Below are positions 33,977-46,388 of a stretch of DNA of 64,000 nucleotides, piece by piece. The translations under genes and the position numbers were made by a program. Each line of letters opens with the position of its first letter. The first letter of the stretch is position 1. A model generated the notes under the pieces. It was not told the origin of the DNA and ran no database searches. It was given only the letters and a program-made list of their open reading frames with translations. Source of the DNA: Allium sativum (taxonomy: Eukaryota > Streptophyta > Magnoliopsida > Asparagales > Amaryllidaceae). The stretch is from positions 202,567,231-202,631,230 of the forward strand of contig CM060912.1 of the NCBI GenBank assembly GCA_030737875.1. The letters are read 5' to 3'.

Positions 33977-34583
33977 GTAAGTGTTTTATTTTATTTTATT
34001 TATTTATTTTTGTTTGTTTATTTAATTTAATTTTCTGTTTTTATATATAATATAAATAAAAGGTTTGATTTTTGAAAAAGAAAAGATTACATTTTTATTA
34101 ACGAAAAGATTTGATTTCTAAAAATATAAAGCTAGGATTTTTATATATATAAAGCGGTGATTTTTATATATATGCTAGCGAAATAAAGATGAGATTTTAT
34201 ATAGTAGAAATATTAAAGATGAGATTTTATATATTAGAAATATTAAAGATGAGGATTTATATAGTAGAAATATTAAAGATGAGATTTTTATAGCGAAGCT
34301 ATAAAGATTCAATCTTTATATTGGAAGTAGAAATATAAAAATATAATTTTTATATAAAAATAGCGAAACAAAAATCTGATTTTTCTTATATATATGTTGA
34401 AGTAAAAATTCGATTTTTATATATTGAATAGCGAAGTAAAAATTCGATTTTTATATATGTAGTGAATACGGATGACGAAAGTGACAAAAGGAAGAGCGAT
34501 GAAGATTTCCTACATATGAAGAGTAGCGGAGTTGGATTTAGCTTTTGGTGAGAATTTCTCACTCTTTAATTTAATTTTCTAGT

Positions 34584-34622
<39 letters not shown>

Positions 34623-36540
34623 TAGGATGCAGACGGTGTTTAGTAGCACCCGACACCCGTCATCCACAGACCATGGACGGCTTGTATGCTTGTTTGTTTG
34701 ATTTTGATGTGTAGTTGATTGTGTGATGTGATGTGAAATGAATAAAATATTTATATAGTTAAAAATATTTTATAGTTAAAAATAGAATTTTTAACGTGTA
34801 TATGAAAGGAAATAAAAATAAATAAATCGGATGATTTGTTTATATACATACATTTGACTGATATTGATTGGGACGATAAATTTTACACATCGCCCAACTG
34901 CACAAATAAAATCTGTGTTTGATTGTTTGAAACCCCACATGGGTATTGGGATGATATTTGACGTACACTAATCCTGGTTGTTTAGTTGTATGTCGATTGA
35001 TTGATTGACAGACTGTTATAAGCGTTGAATATTTATATTTGATGCTTATACAGTGTAGAATGCACTTCGGATGATGGTTGATTATTCATCGTTGTTATTG
35101 TATACATGTGTTGTAGAAAATCCATATAATTAACATTATATGGTAATTGATTGGGCCTCATTCCATATTTGAAATAGAAATATTTGAAATAGTAATGTTT
35201 GAAAAAGAAATATTTGAAATAGAAATATTTGAAATAGAATATTTGAAAATAGAAATATATGAAGTCGTGTTGATTAGATTGACGCCATTTTGACGTGAAC
35301 GATATTTATATCGATTTTATTCATTTTATAATGAATATCGAAAGTGATTTCAAAATCTGATATTTTGAAAAGAATTGAAATTCGAATTAAATTGAATAGA
35401 AATGAATTCGAATTGAAATTGAATATAAATGAATTCGAATTAAAATTGAATATAAATGAATTCGAATTGAAATTGAATATAAATGAATTCGAATTGAAAT
35501 TGAATTGAAAACGAACTGAAATTGAATTAGAAATCAATTTGAATTGAAATCAATTTGAAGTGAATTTAAAACGAATTTATAAGGAAAAATTCAATTTTGA
35601 TTTGAATTAGAAATGAAGTTGAAATCGCATTGAAAACGAATTTAAAACGATTTATATAATACGTTTTAAAAGGAAATCGGCGAAGTATATATTATATATA
35701 TAATATAATGTCCTGAATAGAATGCGCTGCGCCGCGGCAGTTCGCGAATTTCGACCATTGACTTCGAACGGATATTACGGGAGATTCGACCGTCGGATTC
35801 TCCTAAAACCGGAACCGTTGGGTTCGTATCGAAAAGAGCTTTCTAACGAATATTAGAAATTTGAAATCTAACGGTTGGATTTGGAATTATGTCCAAATCG
35901 AATTAGGAAAAGGTCGCTGTAAGTGCAGTTCGATGGCCGTTGATGGAAATCGACTGTACGGGCCTTGATAAAATTATTAAAAATAGTAATAATTTGTGTA
36001 AAATCATAAGAAATGATTTGGGAAAAATCGGGGTGAAAAACTCCATATTTGAAAAGATAAAAATTGATTTTTATCGAAATGAACTAGTTTTGAACTAGAA
36101 TTAAAATTCTATTTATTTTTAAATAAATAAATTTGATTTGAAAGGGTTTTAAAAGTAACCAGGATTTCCAATAATTGAATTGGAATGGGTTTGAATCGAA
36201 ATTGTCTTCGGAATATTTGAAAGATATATTTATATCGTTATTTCCAATATGATATTTGTTGGTCGTAGAATTTGATATTGAATATAAGCCGATACATTTT
36301 CTATTCAGAGCCTTGTATTTAATATCAAATGTGATTTGGGTTTGTCGTGAATGGTGTCTTCATTAACCCTGTTCTTGAACCCAGTTGAGAAAAAGGATTA
36401 AATCTTTTTATTTAGATTTAATGAAGTGTACCAATTAAATAATATTTAATTGGAATTGAATTGAGATTGATTTTTAGGTTTATCGTGAATAGTGTTTTAA
36501 ATAACACTTGTTCTTTAACCCGATAATTAATGGAATGTGA

Positions 36541-36545
36541 TTTTG
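36541..36545. repeat. Target-site duplication of solo LTR G, left copy (TTTTG)
   Basis: TTTTG here and again at 42916-42920. The uninterrupted C 3' LTR reads GTGATTTTGGG at the matching site (about 50341-50350) with a single TTTTG, so the empty site is visible in the same window. Confidence 0.97.
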
Positions 36546-39500
36546 TGTAATGACCCGGGTTTTTAGCGTCTGAATATTTAATTTATTTTAAATATGAAAG
36601 TGGTTGAATTTGAGTTTAATAACTTTAATTCAGAAATAAACAGTTATTTAATATAACTAAATCGTGAAATATGGATTTAACTATTGCAATTACTCGAATA
36701 AGTGAATATAGAATTTAATATGAAATTAAATTGAATTCGAAGCTTATGGAAAATTCATATTTGAATTTAAAACGATAATATAAATTTATTTTCGAAGAAT
36801 AGACATGTTTGAAAATCGAATGATATTTATTCGATTTAATTAACACGGGAAAATAGTGATTTTGTCGAACGATTCCGGAATTCGTCGAAACTAGAATTTT
36901 CGGGTCTGGAATATTCTAATATAATAGGGTGTCAAATTTCATCACATTCCAGTTTGAGATGGGGCTGTACGAGCTTATAACGAATGGCTAAAATATAGGG
37001 TACTTGAATAAATATCCAAGCAAAAATATCTTGGGCAAATATCTAAGTCCTCAAGCCTATAAATAAACCCCCCTAACATTCTTAAAACCTAAAACACCAT
37101 TTGTTCTTCTGCAAAGCAAAGTAAAAAGAGGCCGCCACAATCTGAAATCTTCAAGGAATTAAATCAAATGATTTACTCCCTGAAATCTTGCAAATCTGGA
37201 TCCATTCAACTCGTACAAGCGAAGGCTTCAACTCGGTGTGCTGAAAGGGGGGTGCAACTCAATTTCCTGGAAGCCGACTTCGTGACAGTGGAGCTAGGGC
37301 TGGAGTTCAACGACGACATGGTGAATGTTAGTCCAAAGCGAGGTGGCAGGCAGACTTGGGGGAGCAAGGCGCAACAAATGATGACAACAGTGGATGCTTC
37401 GGTGCTTGGTGGTAGATTGCGTCACTGACAGTGACGAGTTGAGGCAATAGGTCGATTTCGGAGGGGGCGTCTCGAGCTCGGAATAGTGGAGACCGTTGGG
37501 TAGGTGGTGCGAAGCAGGTTAATTTGGTGTTTGTTGTGTTTGGTGGGATGGATTTGTACAGAAGGATTGGGAACGAGGATGGATTTCGTTTGTTGAGGAG
37601 GGCATCGCAGATCTGTGGATCGGGGAAGAAGTGAATTAGGGGATGGGAAAGGAAGGATTATTCCAAAGCCTTTAACTAACGTAACAGTTAGATTTAGTTA
37701 ATTATATTTGATTATGATTAAGCATGTTTTAATTCTTTTAATGATGAGATAGCCGTGAACTTTGCAGGAGAGTTTTCGACATGTGAAGAAGGTGAATGTG
37801 TTGGTGGTGGGAGTATGGTTGGGCGTGATGAAGTCAGGTTTGGAGTGGAGTGGACAAACGTTTGGCATGAACTGTAGTGAATGTATAGTGCAGATAAATA
37901 ATTGTCTTGGCAAGAAACAAGAGTGGTTTGTATTGTTTCAGTTAGGGAAGTAATGGTTTAAGTATTTTTACAGAAGTAAAGGAGTGGCGTTGATTTTTGA
38001 AGCTTTGGAAAGGGCGTGATACTGTGGACGGGTTCTTAAAACCGTGAGGAAGGAAAAGACTGCGAGTGGAATGAGGATGGCATATAGTTGAAGAGGAACT
38101 TAGTTAAGATTCTTGTTCGATTTTTGGTGTATTGGGGGAGTGAGATTTGAAGATCGGTCAATGGCTTGGTAAGCTCCAGATTTGTGTCGCTGTGAAATGA
38201 GGAGGACGAAGTACCGGTCTGTGTTTTCCTAGGGGTAGTGGGCCGACAAGGAAAGGTAAAGGCCTGGAATGTTAAAACCAATATAAGTGTGAATTTTGGG
38301 ATGAAGCCTCGTTTAGTTGCTGGGGTATTGGGAATGTGCAGTACCGGGTTCAAGTGATTGAGGAAGAAGGGTACGAGATTAAATGGTGCGGTTCCGATGT
38401 GTTAAATGAAGATGGGCCGGAATATTGGGTAAAAGCCCAATTAAAAGTTAAAGTTTTATTTTAATTTAATTTTAAATAGTGTACAAACTTATATAATATG
38501 TAACTTCGTCATACGATATCAGAATCAGACGAAATAAGATCCGTTGGGATCGTATGGACGAGAGCTCCACAATGGGACTGAGTGGGAGAGAAGCGAAGCT
38601 CGTTACAATTTATAGCGAAATAAATTGTCCGTCCAAATCAAGAGATGGTTATCGTTATTAACGATGATAGTCCAATGTAAGTAAAACTCACCAACTCTAC
38701 ACTGTTATATTTTTATAACGTATGCTTAGAACTGATAATTATCTGTTGATTGCTGTGTGATGATTGGTTGATTTAACTGCTAGTCAGTTAGTGAAATATG
38801 TATATATATAAACCATTATATATATATTGCTGTTGTTTATCTGAACATCTCATACAGAAATGAAGTTGATATGGTTTAACATTTATGATGCAGGGGAAAC
38901 AGGTTGGAGGGACCCAACTGGGTTCCTCAATATATAAAATACTATTTTGTTTCATATAGTGTGATGTATGATGTGATATATAATCTGTGTTGATTATATG
39001 TGTTTGAACAGTATCGATCACTGTTATTTGATATGTTAAATACAAGAAGAAATACGGGAATGGAAAAAGGGGATTTTCAAAGTATATATATTTGAAAATA
39101 AATTATTTATATAAAATCAATGGAATTTTATATATAAAGGAAAAGGATTTTATAGAAGGAGTTATAAAATCAAAGAAATAAAAAGGAAATATATTTGTGA
39201 AACAAATATAGAAGAAATATATTTGTAAAACAAATATAAAGTAAATATATTTATAAAAGGAAATTATTTATAAAACGAACATGGTTTTATAAAAGGAAAG
39301 TATTTATAAAACGAATAGAGTTTTATAAAAAGGGAAAATATTGATAAAACAAATAGAATAGGAAAAAGGAATATTTCAATGTATATCGAAATAAAGGAGT
39401 TTTATAAAATCAACCGATTTTATAAAAGGAAACAATTTGAAAATAGAGTATTTATAAAATCACAGGATTTTATAAAAGGAAATGGTTTATGAAACGAACA

Positions 39501-39683
39501 CGGTTTTATAAAAGGAAATTATTTATAAAACGAACACGGTTTTATAAAAGGAAGTATTTATAAAACATATAGAGTTTTATAAAAGGGATATTTATTTAGA
39601 AAATAAATAGAATTGAAAAGGGAAATATTTATTTAGAAAATAAATAGAATAAAGGAATATTTATTTAGAAGATAAATAAAACG

Positions 39684-39836
39684 TTATAAATAAGAAATAT
39701 TTGTAACGGTAATTAGAAGTTATAAATAGGAAATATTTGTAACGGTAATTAGAAGTTATAAATAGGAAATATTTGTAACGGTAAATAGAAGTTATAAATA
39801 GGAAATATTTGTAACGGTAATTAGAAGTTATAAAAA
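39684..39836. repeat. 36-bp minisatellite in solo LTR G, about 4 copies
   Basis: Units starting TAGGAAATATTTGTAACGGT and continuing AATTAGAAGTTATAAA, near-identical to each other. It lies at the end of a larger TTTATAAAA-rich repeat zone. Confidence 0.8.
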
Positions 39837-39899
39837 AGGGAATAGTTGTAACGGAAAATAAACGTTATAAAAAGGAAATTGACGAGATATAAAAGAGAT

Positions 39900-40920
39900 A
39901 ATCAAATAGAGTTAAATCGAATTTAGTATTCGAAGGAGCTAATCGAATTAGTTATTTGAAAGAGTTTATTGAATATTAGTTATTCAATTAGAGATAATCA
40001 AATAAAGTTAATCGATTAGAGTTAATCAAATAAAAGTTAATCGAATTAGTCGAAGTAAGTTAATCGACTATTAGTTAGTCGAATTTTGGTTAAGCAAATA
40101 AGTGTAAATCGACTATTAGTTAGTCGAAGATTAGTTAATCGAATATGAGTTAAACAAATAGGATAAATTGAATTATAGTTAATCGAATCAGGGTTAATTG
40201 AATATTAGTTATTCAATTAGAGTCGATCGAATATAGATATTCGAGATAGAGATAAAATAGACATAGTTAATTAGGGTAAGTACCATTTAGCACGACTGCT
40301 AGCGTAATTCGCAGGGCTGCAGATAGCCTAAGGCGGTCGGATGTTTCCTGAGGGAATCAGGCGTAACCATTGTGATCGCTGCGATCTAGAGTCAAGCGAA
40401 TGGAGTTAATCGAATATTAGTTATTCGAAATAGAGTTAGTTCAATAGAGTTAATCGATTAGAATAATCAACTGGAGTTAATCGATTAGAGTTAAAACAGA
40501 CATTGTTATTAAGGATGAAGTCAAATCGAATATTAGTTATTCGGAATAGAGTTTATTCAGTAGAGTTAATCAAATAAGAGTTAAGCAATAAGAGTAAAGC
40601 AAAATAGAGTTATTCGAATATTAGTTGTTCGAAAAAGAGTTAAATAAAAAGGAGTTAATCAAATAGGGTTATTCGAATATTAGTTATTCGAATAGGAGTA
40701 ATGAAATAGAGTTAAACAAATTAGAGTTAATCGAATATTAGTTGTTCAAGATACGAGTTAATTAAATAGAATTATCCGGAAAGAGATAATCGAATATAAT
40801 CTATTGGAAATGAGTTAATTGAATATAAGTTATTCGAAGAGAGTTTATCGAATATTAGTTATTTGAAGAAGAGTTAATCAAATAGAGATTACTCGAAAGG
40901 GAGTTATATGGCGAATTCGA
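39900..40920. repeat. Degenerate GAGTTAATCGAATATTAGTT tract in G
   Basis: Many diverged, irregularly spaced copies of GAGTTAATCGAATATTAGTTATTCGAA. It is the homologue of the regular 37-bp array in element D, but not homogenised. A single GC-rich island (40283-40407) sits within it. Confidence 0.75.
40283..40407 (+). other. Conserved 125-bp GC-rich island in G
   Basis: Begins CCATTTAGCACGACTGC and ends AAGCGAATGGAGTT. Near-identical copies are in both D LTRs (56741-56866 and 63610-63735), with about six differences, although the flanking repeats have diverged strongly. It contains perfect small hairpins CCTGA-GGGAA-TCAGG and GATCG-CTG-CGATC. No open frame of note, function unknown. Confidence 0.75.
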
Positions 40921-42920
40921 TTATATCGAATTCGGGGAAAGTATTATTTACTTTCCGGTTTTTAAATCAGGATTTATTTATTTATAAATAAATTAGTTGT
41001 TAGATAAATTAATCAAAGTAAGAAATAAATGTTAGACTTATAATTTAGATATTTCAGAAGTAAAATTTATAACGTTAGGGTTATAATAAATGTTTTCACA
41101 AAGGAAGCGGATTCGTAATCTGAATCCGAGAATTTGCATAAGCAAATGGTTTTAGAAATTGAAGTGATGAGCTTTATCTATCGCAAGGTTAAGATCGTTG
41201 TTCAGCTAAGGTCTGAGAGGTAATTATACCCCAACTTGATTGACTTCGAAATTGACTAAGGAATAGTCGAAGTTCGATAACAAAGGATGATTAGTAATGC
41301 AGTTAAGTAATAAATGACTTATGGATTTAGTAGTCGTAACGATGTTTCATACAGCGTTAGTTGAAATCCATATAAATGAGTTTCGGAAACGTTTTCCAAA
41401 TATAAATCAAAGATGTTTTCTAAGTGTAGAAATAAGGAAATATGAATATATATGTAGATATATATATATATATATTCGATGATTGGATCGATAATTCCAT
41501 TTGGAATTAAGATCGTTGTTTGTACACCGACATGTTTTCATTTGATAGTTAAATCAAAGACTATCGAAGTTTTGACCATTTTACGTTGTAAATATGGAGA
41601 GACCAGTTGGATTATTATCCGAAGAACAACTCCGTATTGACATAAGCGTTGTGATCAAATACGGTGAAGATAATTGAAGACGGTGTTATGCAAGGGCTGT
41701 CCTGTTTATAGAATAGTGCCTTCGGTTTCGTTCAGTCCCAGAAGGAACATATATGGACGAATGTCTGACAGAATATTTCCAATGATCGAATGAGTTGGAC
41801 TGTACAAATATATATGGTGGCCAATGGATTTAATCCCTTCGCATAAAATCCAGAAACTATTTGTATAAACCCAACTAATGATTTACGGATCTGAAAATGT
41901 GGCATTCAAAGTGATCGTGTTATCAATGAAATGGAAAGTAAGTGTAGCTTCTAGCCTCACATCCGGTAAATGACAAAAATCGGGCAGGAAGCATGGCTAA
42001 GTCGGTCGCACCGAAGTAGGGTGTATAATCACCTATCTAGAGAATATTCATTTGTTTCTTTAATCTATCAATGCTGTCCCATATATATACGGGTAACGGT
42101 TGCTGATCCCAACCGTTGGTGATGTACATTCGATACACTCAAGTGAAATGAGTGGTCGGTCATGTGTGGCTGAGTTACAAGATGTTCTTGTTGAACTCCA
42201 GTGTATCGTTCCTAGAGTACACTGATCGGAAGGTGGCTCCATACCTTGTCATAGTTGGAAATCCAATCATCCAATACGCACCCGCGGTTTTGATTGTATA
42301 CTATATATGTAGAACGTGAGATGAAAGCGTTTCCGCTAGATTGATATCTAATTGTATTTAGACATTATTATAATATCAGTGATACTGCTTTTCAAAGATG
42401 TTGGATTCTCATAAGGGAAAAACCCGTTCCGTATTCACGGCGTGGTCTTATGAGATATCATATACCTGTTAAAATGATTTGAGTTTACTCACACCAGTCC
42501 ATGACTGACCCGGAGTTTATTTGTTTGTTTCCCTAAACTCTTGGGTGCCTAAATTTGTACGGGCAGTCAAGTAGTCGGGATTTACAGATATACTGGAAGA
42601 GCTTGGAGCAGGAGGCTTCAGGATCATATAGCTATAGTTATTTCCGCTGTGTTGTAAGTGTTGTACTCTACAATGTTATTGTATACATATACTGTTTGTA
42701 TTTCAAAAGTATGTTATATTTTATTCGTTCCGCTGTGAGATTCGTGTTACTCTGATGATGATGATCTTCTTCTTCTTCTATTCTAATAGTTCTAGCTTAT
42801 CTATTCTCACCCTCTATCTTCTTTCTATTAGTTTTCTTGAATTTCCAGTGCAATTTGGGGTTGGACTTGTGTTATTTAGTCAGCTCAAATTGGACCGGAT
42901 TTTCGGGTCACTACATTTTG

Positions 42921-45349
42921 GGTTGTCGTGAACGGTATCTTCAATAATACTGCTCTTAGACCTTAAGGAATTAAGAAAATCAGAAACTAACTGGAGATTA
43001 GTTAAGTTGAATGGTTTCCTGTGTATTGATCTGATGTTGGTTTCGGCCTTTGGGGTTAATACTTAGGGAATTGCTCACTTGCTAATTTACGATTAGGAAC
43101 TGATTGAAATGTGATGTGATTTTGGGGTTTATCGTGAACCGTGTTTTAAATGACACTGAATCTTTAACCCAGACACAGAATAAAACTAAGTGGAGTTTTA
43201 ATGAATCTTTAATTAGATTGAAATGATCGAGAATGGAGTATCACCAGTTTTGCTCCAGGAGATAGTTAAATCTTTAATTAGATTTAAACGTGAAATGGTA
43301 ATTAAATTTACCGATAACACCGTGGTGTTAGATATGAAGTAAGACCCGTTTTACTTCATGGGATGAATAGGTTGGGATTGGGAAATTAAAACAAACGATT
43401 ACTTCGGTAAGGTTCGTTAATCCCGACTAGTTTGAATTGATATTCAAAAGTGGATTAAAGAATAAATTTAAAGGATTTATCTTTGATAAAATTAATGAGA
43501 ACCTTTCCCTAAGAATGGGAAATTTAGAAACTAGCTGTAGATTGGCTAAGCAGAATGATTTCCTGGTTATTGATCTGATGTTGGTTTCGGCCTTCGGGGT
43601 TAATATTTGGGGGATTATTCTCTTGATTAATTTACGGTTAGTGACTGATGAATTGGAATGAGGCGTATGTTGTGTTTGTGTAACACTTATTTAAAGTATA
43701 CGCGAGTTATTCGGGAAGACCGGGTTTATCCCATTCTGAATAACTGATACGACGATCATGCGAAGGTGAAGACGGTGGTTGAAGACCGGAGGTCTTCACG
43801 TTGTTTGGATAATTACTGATGATCTTGATTGGGCCGTACACCCAAGAAGATGGAAACAGTTGGTGATCGTCCAGATGTACTTGGAGATCGATGGATATGC
43901 GGGGTACTAGGTGCCTCCGGTTTCGTTCAGACCCAGAACGAACTTGTAAGTGGACTGTGTGTCTGACATTGGATTTTAGTCTATGTGATTGATTTCTATT
44001 AAATATATATTTGTTTGGCGGCGGAGAATTTATTCTCTTGCTTAATGCCCTTCTCTGAGACATACGAGCTCAGGGGTTATATATCGATGGATATCAAGCG
44101 CATGGAGTGAATTGCCTATGTGGCATGCCTAAGTGGTAGTATGATCAAGGCTTCTGTTGAAAAGCAAAATCTTGTGGTTGATGACCAAAGCACGACCTTT
44201 GTGGCATAGCTTTGTGTAGCGTGAATTCACGAGCCTCACACCCCGGTGGTGAGCCAAAAACGGGAGAGGTCCTTAGGGAGGACATGCGTTTCTTTCTAGT
44301 TAGAAGTGGCGTCAGTGGTTTTACACACCTTGACGAGTTTGACTTATGTGGTTGTTATTGTTGCGAGGCGCCTCGGTTTGATCGGATGATCCGGGTCTGA
44401 TGGAGTCATTCGTTGGCTTATTTACGCCCCATAGGGCGGGGAAACGTAGTGTTCAGGCATTTTAGTCCACATCGATGGACCGGCCCTGTCGCTCCAAGGG
44501 TCGATGCGCTGTGACCCTGAGGCTTGGGCTAGAGAGTCTTGAAGATAGTGAGGACGATCCCTAGCCTTAGTTCACAGACGGAACCCAATTTCCAAATATG
44601 TGACATTTGCAGTTTTATTTGTAGAGCCTAGTATGGCGACATAGTGGGATGGGGCACTTATGCCATCTATGATTGATACTTATGATTTGAACTTGTTTTT
44701 ACGCTATACACTTATAATAGTATCAAATGATTTGTTTTAAACGTATCAAGCATTCTTGGCTATTATAAGGTAAAAACCCTATCCTCCGGCTTGCGTTGCA
44801 TTGTGTGATGGGACCTGGGTCTTTTAATAGCTTCATTTTTCTTTATTTAGCATTGCGCTGTTTGTTTTATGCACTGGTGTTCTTGGGAGGAAACCTGTTC
44901 CATATTATACGGCATGGTCCCTTGATTTACCCAACTTTAAAAATAAAGATTAATAACTGTTTTAGTTCTCACACCAGTCCCATGACTGAGCTGGAGTTTA
45001 TTGTTTTAACCTACACTCTGGGTGCCCTTATTTTGACATGGGCAGCTAGTAGTTTTGGTTTTGCAGATTTATATTCATAGGATCCTGATTTACAGCTGGA
45101 ACGATACTCAGAAAGCTTTGTATCCGCGTATTACTTCTAGTCGTGTATTATATTATTTTCCGCTGCTATGTAATGTATTGTAATCTCTGATATTTTCTAT
45201 GTAATATTTATTCATTTATACTCTGTATATTCTTGTATTCTAATGGAATTGTTGTAATATACAATGAAATGTTCTTCCGTCTGCGTTCTGTTGTGGCTTG
45301 TTCTCGAACTATCCGCGCTTTCCTCACCGGGGAAGTAACGGGTTTTTCA
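42921..45349 (+). repeat. Element C 5' LTR, second part
   Basis: Continues the LTR after G. It holds the two shared modules at 43027-43080 and 43571-43625 (a diverged internal duplication), a block with TTTCGTTCAGACCCAGAACG (about 43920-43940) shared with D and G, and the segment whose reverse complement occurs in E and F (43370-45349). It ends CGGGTTTTTCA at 45349, where the inverted pairing with TGTAATAACCCG is imperfect. The frame 43437-43661 is not supported as coding. Confidence 0.85.
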
Positions 45350-45351
45350 GT

Positions 45352-45363
45352 TGGTATCAGAGC
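45352..45363 (+). other. Element C primer-binding site
   Basis: TGGTATCAGAGC, perfect, two bases after the LTR end at 45349, followed by TTTGG. It uses the same initiator-Met tRNA as elements B, D and the Tekay-like element. Confidence 0.92.
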
Positions 45364-46375
45364 TTTGGCTTGCAAAGCTCAGAGAACAAGACACATTAGA
45401 ACCATACGAAAGAATTCATCAGATATTGGATTAGTAATATCCAATGAGAATGACTCGTTAGATATGGGATCAGTAGTATCCTAGAACGAGTGTGAAGAGT
45501 ATATTTTTAAAATTGAAAACAAGTTTTGTTTTGAAAATTTAAATCAATTATTCGTATTTGATTATTTATTTTATATTGATTTGGACTATCAGGTATATAG
45601 AGATTTTAGTATACGTCTGATCCGCGTGTATTTGAAGTTTTAATATACTGGATAGATATAGAATCGCACTGTAGTTGTTCGGGAATAATTCTGATGATAG
45701 CTATCGCATCATCAGTATTTATGTTCGAGTGACGAAGGTGGGACGTCTATATATTACCAATTGACTGGTGTGAGAACCAAAATTAGATAGGGTCTATTGT
45801 TGTGATTTGGCACCAAAATGTGATTTTTGACTATATATCAAAGTTATGCATTTGAAATGATAACCAATTAATAGATTGATGGTTGTGTTGTTTGATTATG
45901 GATTGATTAATTAAATTTGAACCAAATAGCCAATTTGAACCAAATGGTGAATTGTATTGAAAATTAGTCGCATTTGCTTGCATATACATGTACTTACATT
46001 GAACAGGTCATAGCAAGGAGGCTAGAGCAGAAGAATAAAATTGTTTGCCCGACAAATAGGTACATGTTTACCATAATTTACTGTTTTGTTTGGGTGATGA
46101 TGATTTTATGAGCCTCTTGGCTTTTTCTTTTTCTTTTTCTTTTTGAGATTAGAGGGCCTGTATGGCAATTTCGGGATTTTCCCGGTGCTCCCGGTGCAGG
46201 GGAGGTTATGGCGAAATTTTTGAAAATTTAGGGTGTTAGCCAAATTTTTGAAAAATTTGAAAAGTTCTTAGAAACTGAAAAGTTGAAGAACTTAAGCCGT
46301 AATGAAAATAACGGAAGTTGAGTTGATTTGTGAAACAACTTTCGGCTTCTTTCCTTTTCGAGGACGAAAAGTTTT
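45364..46375 (+). other. Element C interior, non-coding
   Basis: About 1 kb without gag-pol domains. The only longer frame (45233-45484) begins inside the LTR and has no recognisable domain. A CTTTTT-repeat (46126-46145) and then a block starting AGGCCTG (46154) through GGAGGTTATGGCGAA (about 46216) are present; the latter is duplicated inside the LTR of D (55611-55672). It ends with a TTTTCGAGGACGAAAAG pre-polypurine motif typical of Tekay-type elements. Confidence 0.75.
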
Positions 46376-46388
46376 AAGTGGGGGAGAT
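46376..46388 (+). other. Element C polypurine tract
   Basis: AAGTGGGGGAGAT immediately before the 3' LTR start at 46389, matching the Tekay-like tract except for the final T. Confidence 0.85.

Larger units (their letters stand above)
32675..36545 (+). repeat. Element C 5' LTR, first part
   Basis: Starts TGTAATAACCCGG. It contains two diverged copies of a block around GGATTTCGACAAAACCACTTTTG (about 33094-33122 and 33268-33300), TATAAA 33572-33577, a GC-rich leader, donor-like GTAAGT 33977-33982, and several short tandem arrays: 30-bp units 34185-34295, about 34-bp units 34411-34455, an AT dinucleotide run 34587-34620, 15-bp TATTTGAAATAGAAA units 35168-35250 and 27-bp GAATTCGAATTGAAATTGAA units 35402-35510. 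It ends in the TTTTG duplicated by the insertion of G. Confidence 0.85.
36546..42915 (+). mobile_element. G: 6370-bp solo LTR inserted in the LTR of C
   Basis: Starts TGTAATGACCCGGG and ends CCGGATTTTCGGGTCACTACA, with a perfect TTTTG duplication and no PBS, interior or second LTR, so it is a solo LTR left by LTR-LTR recombination or a very long terminal repeat. Parts: TATAAATA 37058-37065, donor-like GTAAGT 38677-38682, A-rich TTTATAAAA repeats (39240-39600), a 36-bp array (39684-39836), a degenerate GAGTTAATCGAATATTAGTT tract (39900-40920) interrupted by a GC-rich conserved island (40283-40407), and a 3' part (about 41430-42330) closely matching the LTR of element D. The frames inside are unsupported. 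Confidence 0.9.

Noticed and set aside
43437..43661. 74-codon frame repeated at 50865-51089
   Set aside because: It overlaps the shared module, whose other copies (D, B) are in different frames with stops. The reading frame is therefore incidental to the repeated DNA.
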